This document shows, one piece after another, positions 61,802-64,000 of a stretch of 64,000 nt of DNA. This DNA comes from Compostimonas suwonensis (GTDB taxonomy: Bacteria; Actinomycetota; Actinomycetes; Actinomycetales; Microbacteriaceae). Under the pieces are notes generated by a model that was not told the origin of the DNA, searched no databases, and was given only the letters and a program-made list of their open reading frames with translations. The stretch is from assembly GCF_002797855.1 (NCBI RefSeq), contig NZ_PGFB01000001.1:558001-622000 (forward strand). Reading direction: 5' to 3'. The translations under genes were made by a program, and so were the position numbers. Numbering within the stretch: position 1 is the first letter of the stretch; each line of letters begins with the position of its first letter.

Positions 61802-62467
61802 GTGACATCCCACTCCGCCGAGGTTCCCGGCCCACGGCGCCGAAGTGTCTGGCCGTGGCTGATCGCGGCCCTCGTCGTGATCGTCCTGGGGGTCGTCGCA
61901 GCGGTGATCGTGCCGATCGTCACGCACACCCCGCAGGGATATTCGACGCAGCGGCCCGCCGACGACGACTTCGCCTCGACCGTGAGCGCGGACGGCGACG
62001 ACGGCCGAACGCGCGTGCTCTCCGTCTTCGAGGCCGACGGCGTGACCCCCGCGGATGCCGGTGCGCTGACGCCCGGCGAGCGGCTCGTCGTGCGCGGCGA
62101 GGGGTACGACGCCTCCCGGGGCGTCTACGTGGGTCTGTGCCGCATCCCGGACGCGGTCACCGAGAAGCCGTCGCCGTGCATCGGCGGGGTGCCGGAGCAG
62201 TCGGGGGAGCCGAGCGGCGACGCGCAGGGCGAGCAGCAGTTCGCGGCATCCAACTGGATCAACGACGACTGGGCGTGGAAGCTCTTCGCCTCGCGCGGCT
62301 ACGACGACCCGGCCGCGGGCACCTTCACGGCCTACCTCGAGGTGCCGGTCGCCGACGAGGTGCTCGACTGCGCGGTCGAGCGGTGCGCGATCTACACCCG
62401 CAACGACCACACCGCCGCGAGCGACCGTGTGCAGGACGTCGGCGTGGCCGTGCGCTTCGCCGGTTGA
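61802..62467 (+). CDS. Exported membrane-anchored protein with neocarzinostatin-like domain
   Basis: 221-residue protein of unknown function. One N-terminal transmembrane helix (residues about 17-40, VWPWLIAALVVIVLGVVAAV) anchors an extracellular domain. That domain carries ALTPGERLVVRGEGYDASRGVYVGLC, a Trp-rich middle (NWINDDWAWKLFASRGYDD) and a C-terminal CAVERCAIYTRNDHTAASD ... VAVRF. The GVYVG and C-x4-C-x-I patterns match the extracellular domain of the haem-locus protein at 21948-22919. Four cysteines suggest two disulfides. The start is GTG at 61802, six bases after TAGAAT (61790-61795), so leaderless. It ends 13 bases from the convergent OhrR-like gene. Confidence 0.65.
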   Translation: MTSHSAEVPGPRRRSVWPWLIAALVVIVLGVVAAVIVPIVTHTPQGYSTQRPADDDFASTVSADGDDGRTRVLSVFEADGVTPADAGALTPGERLVVRGEGYDASRGVYVGLCRIPDAVTEKPSPCIGGVPEQSGEPSGDAQGEQQFAASNWINDDWAWKLFASRGYDDPAAGTFTAYLEVPVADEVLDCAVERCAIYTRNDHTAASDRVQDVGVAVRFAG

Positions 62468-62480
62468 GGCCGGGACGACG

Positions 62481-62948
62481 CTACGGCTGCGCGGCCGCGA
62501 TGACGGTGTGCAGGGCCGTGCGCAGCTCGTCGAGCTTCTCGAGCGGCATCCCGAGCCGCTCCACGATCTGCGGCGGGATGAGCTCGGCCCGGCCGCGCAG
62601 GGCGACGCCCGCCTCGGTGAGCGAGATCTCGAGCATCCGCTCGTCGCTCGTGCTGCGTCGCCGCTGCAGATAGCCGATCGTCTCGAGCCGTTTGAGCAGG
62701 GGGGAGAGGGTCGCGGGGTCGAGCTGCAGGGTCTCGCCCAGCTCTTTGACCGAGCACGTGCCCTGCTGCCAGAGGGTGAGCATCACGAGGTACTGCGGAT
62801 GCGTGAGCCCGAGCGGCTCGAGCACGGGCCGGTAGAGCGCGATGACGCTGCGCGAGGCGACGGCGAGGGCGAAGCACACCTGGTTCTCGAGGGCGAGCAG
62901 GTCGGTGGCCTCACCGGCCCCGTGTGTGGATGTCGCGTTCGCCGTCAT
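62481..62948 (-). CDS. OhrR-like MarR-family regulator (organic peroxide sensor)
   Basis: 155-residue winged-helix repressor. The N-terminal motif LENQVCFALAVASR with Cys25 matches the redox-sensing cysteine of OhrR proteins. It is followed by LEPLGLTHPQYLVMLTLWQ, the wing/HTH SVKELGETLQLDPATLSPLLKRLE and RRRSTSDERMLEISLTEAG. Oxidation of the Cys by organic hydroperoxides would release DNA. The usual target, an ohr peroxiredoxin gene, is not in the window. The start is ATG at 62948. Divergent from a small Cys-motif gene, with a palindrome TTAGTACACTAA in the 44-bp gap, so it probably represses both. Confidence 0.88.
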   Translation of the reverse strand: MTANATSTHGAGEATDLLALENQVCFALAVASRSVIALYRPVLEPLGLTHPQYLVMLTLWQQGTCSVKELGETLQLDPATLSPLLKRLETIGYLQRRRSTSDERMLEISLTEAGVALRGRAELIPPQIVERLGMPLEKLDELRTALHTVIAAAQP

Positions 62949-62975
62949 CGAAACTCTCCCATGATCCGTAATTAG

Positions 62976-62987
62976 TTAGTACACTAA
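62976..62987. promoter_or_regulatory. MarR/OhrR operator TTAGTACACTAA
   Basis: The 12-bp inverted repeat has half-sites TTAGT and ACTAA. It lies in the 44-bp gap between the divergent ohrR-like gene and the small gene at 62993, ending 5 bases before the latter's start. It differs at one position from the TTAGTCCACTAA motifs between purF and purM. Confidence 0.75.
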
Positions 62988-62992
62988 TCATT

Positions 62993-63244
62993 ATGGCACG
63001 AGGCAAATCTGACACCGCAGGCGACACCCCGGCCGGAGCCAAGGGCTTCGGGGGTCTCGTCGAGCGGATGAACCGCAAGCTCTTCCCCTATCTCGGCCCG
63101 CCCCCGCTCGGCCCCTACGACGAGGCGCCGCCGCAGCCGTCGTCCGAGCGCGCCTGCCCGCTGTGCGGCCAGCCGATGTCGTTGCACGAGATCGACCGCT
63201 CCGGCGAGCGCACCCAGCTGTACTGCCCGACCGCCGCCGCCTGA
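62993..63244 (+). CDS. Small protein with CxxC zinc-ribbon-like C-terminus
   Basis: 83-residue protein without a recognised family. The N-terminal half is basic and Gly-rich (GFGGLVERMNRKLFPYLGPPPLGPYDE). The C-terminal 30 residues carry ACPLCGQPMSLHEIDRSGE and LYCPTA, i.e. C-x2-C with a His and a third Cys, suggesting a partial zinc ribbon. The ATG at 62993 directly follows the OhrR-like operator, so expression may respond to peroxide. The role is unknown; thiol or metal stress is a guess from context only. Confidence 0.62.
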   Translation: MARGKSDTAGDTPAGAKGFGGLVERMNRKLFPYLGPPPLGPYDEAPPQPSSERACPLCGQPMSLHEIDRSGERTQLYCPTAAA

Positions 63245-63263
63245 CCCTCTTCCTTTCCCCTCA

Positions 63264-63366
63264 CCCCAATGCAGGATTCACCCTCCCCAATGCCGGACTT
63301 CAGCCGGTCGGGGCGTCGATCCGTCGGGGGATTGCCGGCCTGACGGCGGGGTCTCCTGCATCGGGG
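63264..63366. repeat. Intergenic inverted repeat between the Cys-motif gene and padR
   Basis: Arms CCCCAATGCAGGA (63264-63276) and TCCTGCATCGGGG (63354-63366), one mismatch, enclosing shorter ATTGCCGG-type blocks. A partly similar string (TCCTGCATTCGGG with GTCGATCC and CCGGCC) is visible at about 13245-13310 upstream of the SHOCT gene's stop, so this may be another dispersed family. Confidence 0.6.
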
Positions 63367-63378
63367 AGGGGGAGGGGC

Positions 63379-63996
63379 TCAGTCGAGGGTGCGCAGGATG
63401 TCGGCGCGCACCTGCGCGAGCTGCGCGCGCAACTGGTTCACGGTCGCCTCGGGCAGTGCGCGCCGGGCGGCGTAGGAGCGCAGATCGGTGCGCAGCTGCT
63501 GGCGGAACTCAGTGAGCAGCAGGTCGGCGTCGCGCAGCGCCCTCGTCGCGCCCAGGTGGGCGTCGACGGTCACGTTCGCGGTGCGCCCCGCCGCCCGCGC
63601 CTCCTGCTTGGCCTGACGCGCGGCCGAGGCGAGGTCGGCCTTCATGCTCTTCATCGCCTGGTTGACCCCGGCGCGCACCTCGTCGGCGAGGCGGCGCACC
63701 GAGTCGGTGACCTCGTCCTCGATCGCGTCGAGGTCGCCCTCGCGGCTCGCGAGCTCGGCGCGGCCGGCGTCCGTGATCGCGTAGACGGTCTTGCGGCCCT
63801 CCGTCGTCTTGGTCACGAGGCCCTCGTCCTCGAGCTTCGCGAGCCGGGGGTAGATCGTGCCGGCGCTCGGGCTGTAGGTTCCGCCGAAGCGGTCGCTGAG
63901 CGCCTGGATGAGCTCGTAGCCGTGGCGCGGCTCCTCCGCGAGCAGGCTCAGCAGGTAGAGGCGCAGGCGGCCGTGCGCGAAGACGGGCGGCGTCAT
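63379..63996 (-). CDS. PadR-family transcription regulator
   Basis: 205 residues within the window. Winged-helix PadR domain at residues about 5-80: LRLYLLSLLAEEPRHGYELIQAL, SPSAGTIYPRLAKLEDEGLVT and KTVYAITDAGRAEL. A long helical, Ala/Arg-rich C-terminal region (about 90-205) probably dimerises. The apparent ATG at 63996 lies four bases from the window edge. The true start could be further upstream, although the N-terminus already has the usual PadR spacing. Target unknown; PadR proteins usually control an adjacent transporter or membrane gene, here outside the window. Confidence 0.82.
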   Translation of the reverse strand: MTPPVFAHGRLRLYLLSLLAEEPRHGYELIQALSDRFGGTYSPSAGTIYPRLAKLEDEGLVTKTTEGRKTVYAITDAGRAELASREGDLDAIEDEVTDSVRRLADEVRAGVNQAMKSMKADLASAARQAKQEARAAGRTANVTVDAHLGATRALRDADLLLTEFRQQLRTDLRSYAARRALPEATVNQLRAQLAQVRADILRTLD

Positions 63997-64000
63997 GCGG

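Overview
The window is a high-G+C chromosomal segment of an actinobacterium, most probably a member of the Microbacteriaceae. The signs are strong GC-ending codon use, the order purF-purM-DUF3073 known from actinobacteria, HtaA-type haem proteins, DtxR/IdeR iron boxes, many starts directly behind a TANNNT -10 box (leaderless transcription), and the recurrent word GGATGYC. I see no rRNA, tRNA, CRISPR array, insertion sequence or prophage gene.

Layout. Positions 1-17.1 kb are mostly housekeeping: an EamA exporter, chorismate mutase, a GlxA-type AraC regulator, GAPDH, purL, a DUF4190-like protein, an MscS channel, purSQ, a degenerate zinc alcohol dehydrogenase, a VOC protein, purC, SHOCT and DUF6325-like proteins, an alditol oxidase and purD. 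At 17.2-18.5 kb are an SseB-like gene and a sterol-carrier-family gene. At 18.6-35.2 kb lies an iron-regulated haem-uptake locus: hmuTUV, two membrane-anchored surface proteins and a 3052-residue LPATG wall protein with four HtaA-like domains. At 35.2-37.5 kb are a small membrane protein, a DUF559/AbiEi-like nuclease gene and an inverted remnant of a second copy, embedded in simple repeats. At 37.5-47.3 kb is a LacI-controlled glycan locus (GH95 alpha-fucosidase, GH42 beta-galactosidase, ABC importer). At 47.5-51.1 kb are purF, purM, a PGPGW protein and DUF3073. At 51.3-59.5 kb are a flavoprotein monooxygenase, a glycogen-debranching-like glycosidase and a divergent LacI-plus-ABC sugar operon. 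At 59.6-64 kb are a KimA-like APC permease, an exported protein, an OhrR-like MarR regulator, a small Cys-motif protein and a PadR regulator.

How they work together. Seven purine genes (purL, S, Q, C, D, F, M) are spread through the window. The haem locus, the nuclease module and the GH95/GH42 locus sit between the sterol-carrier gene and purF, which are neighbours in other actinobacteria, so that block looks like an insertion. The surface HtaA proteins would bind haem and pass it to HmuT for import by HmuUV under DtxR/IdeR control. The two sugar loci each pair a LacI regulator and its palindromic operator with hydrolase and ABC genes.

The most unusual feature is the density of short palindromic intergenic elements. 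I see several sequence-related families. One, built on GACTTGCGCCA, flanks the DUF559 gene in inverted orientation and also appears as four in-frame 30-bp units inside the GH95 gene.
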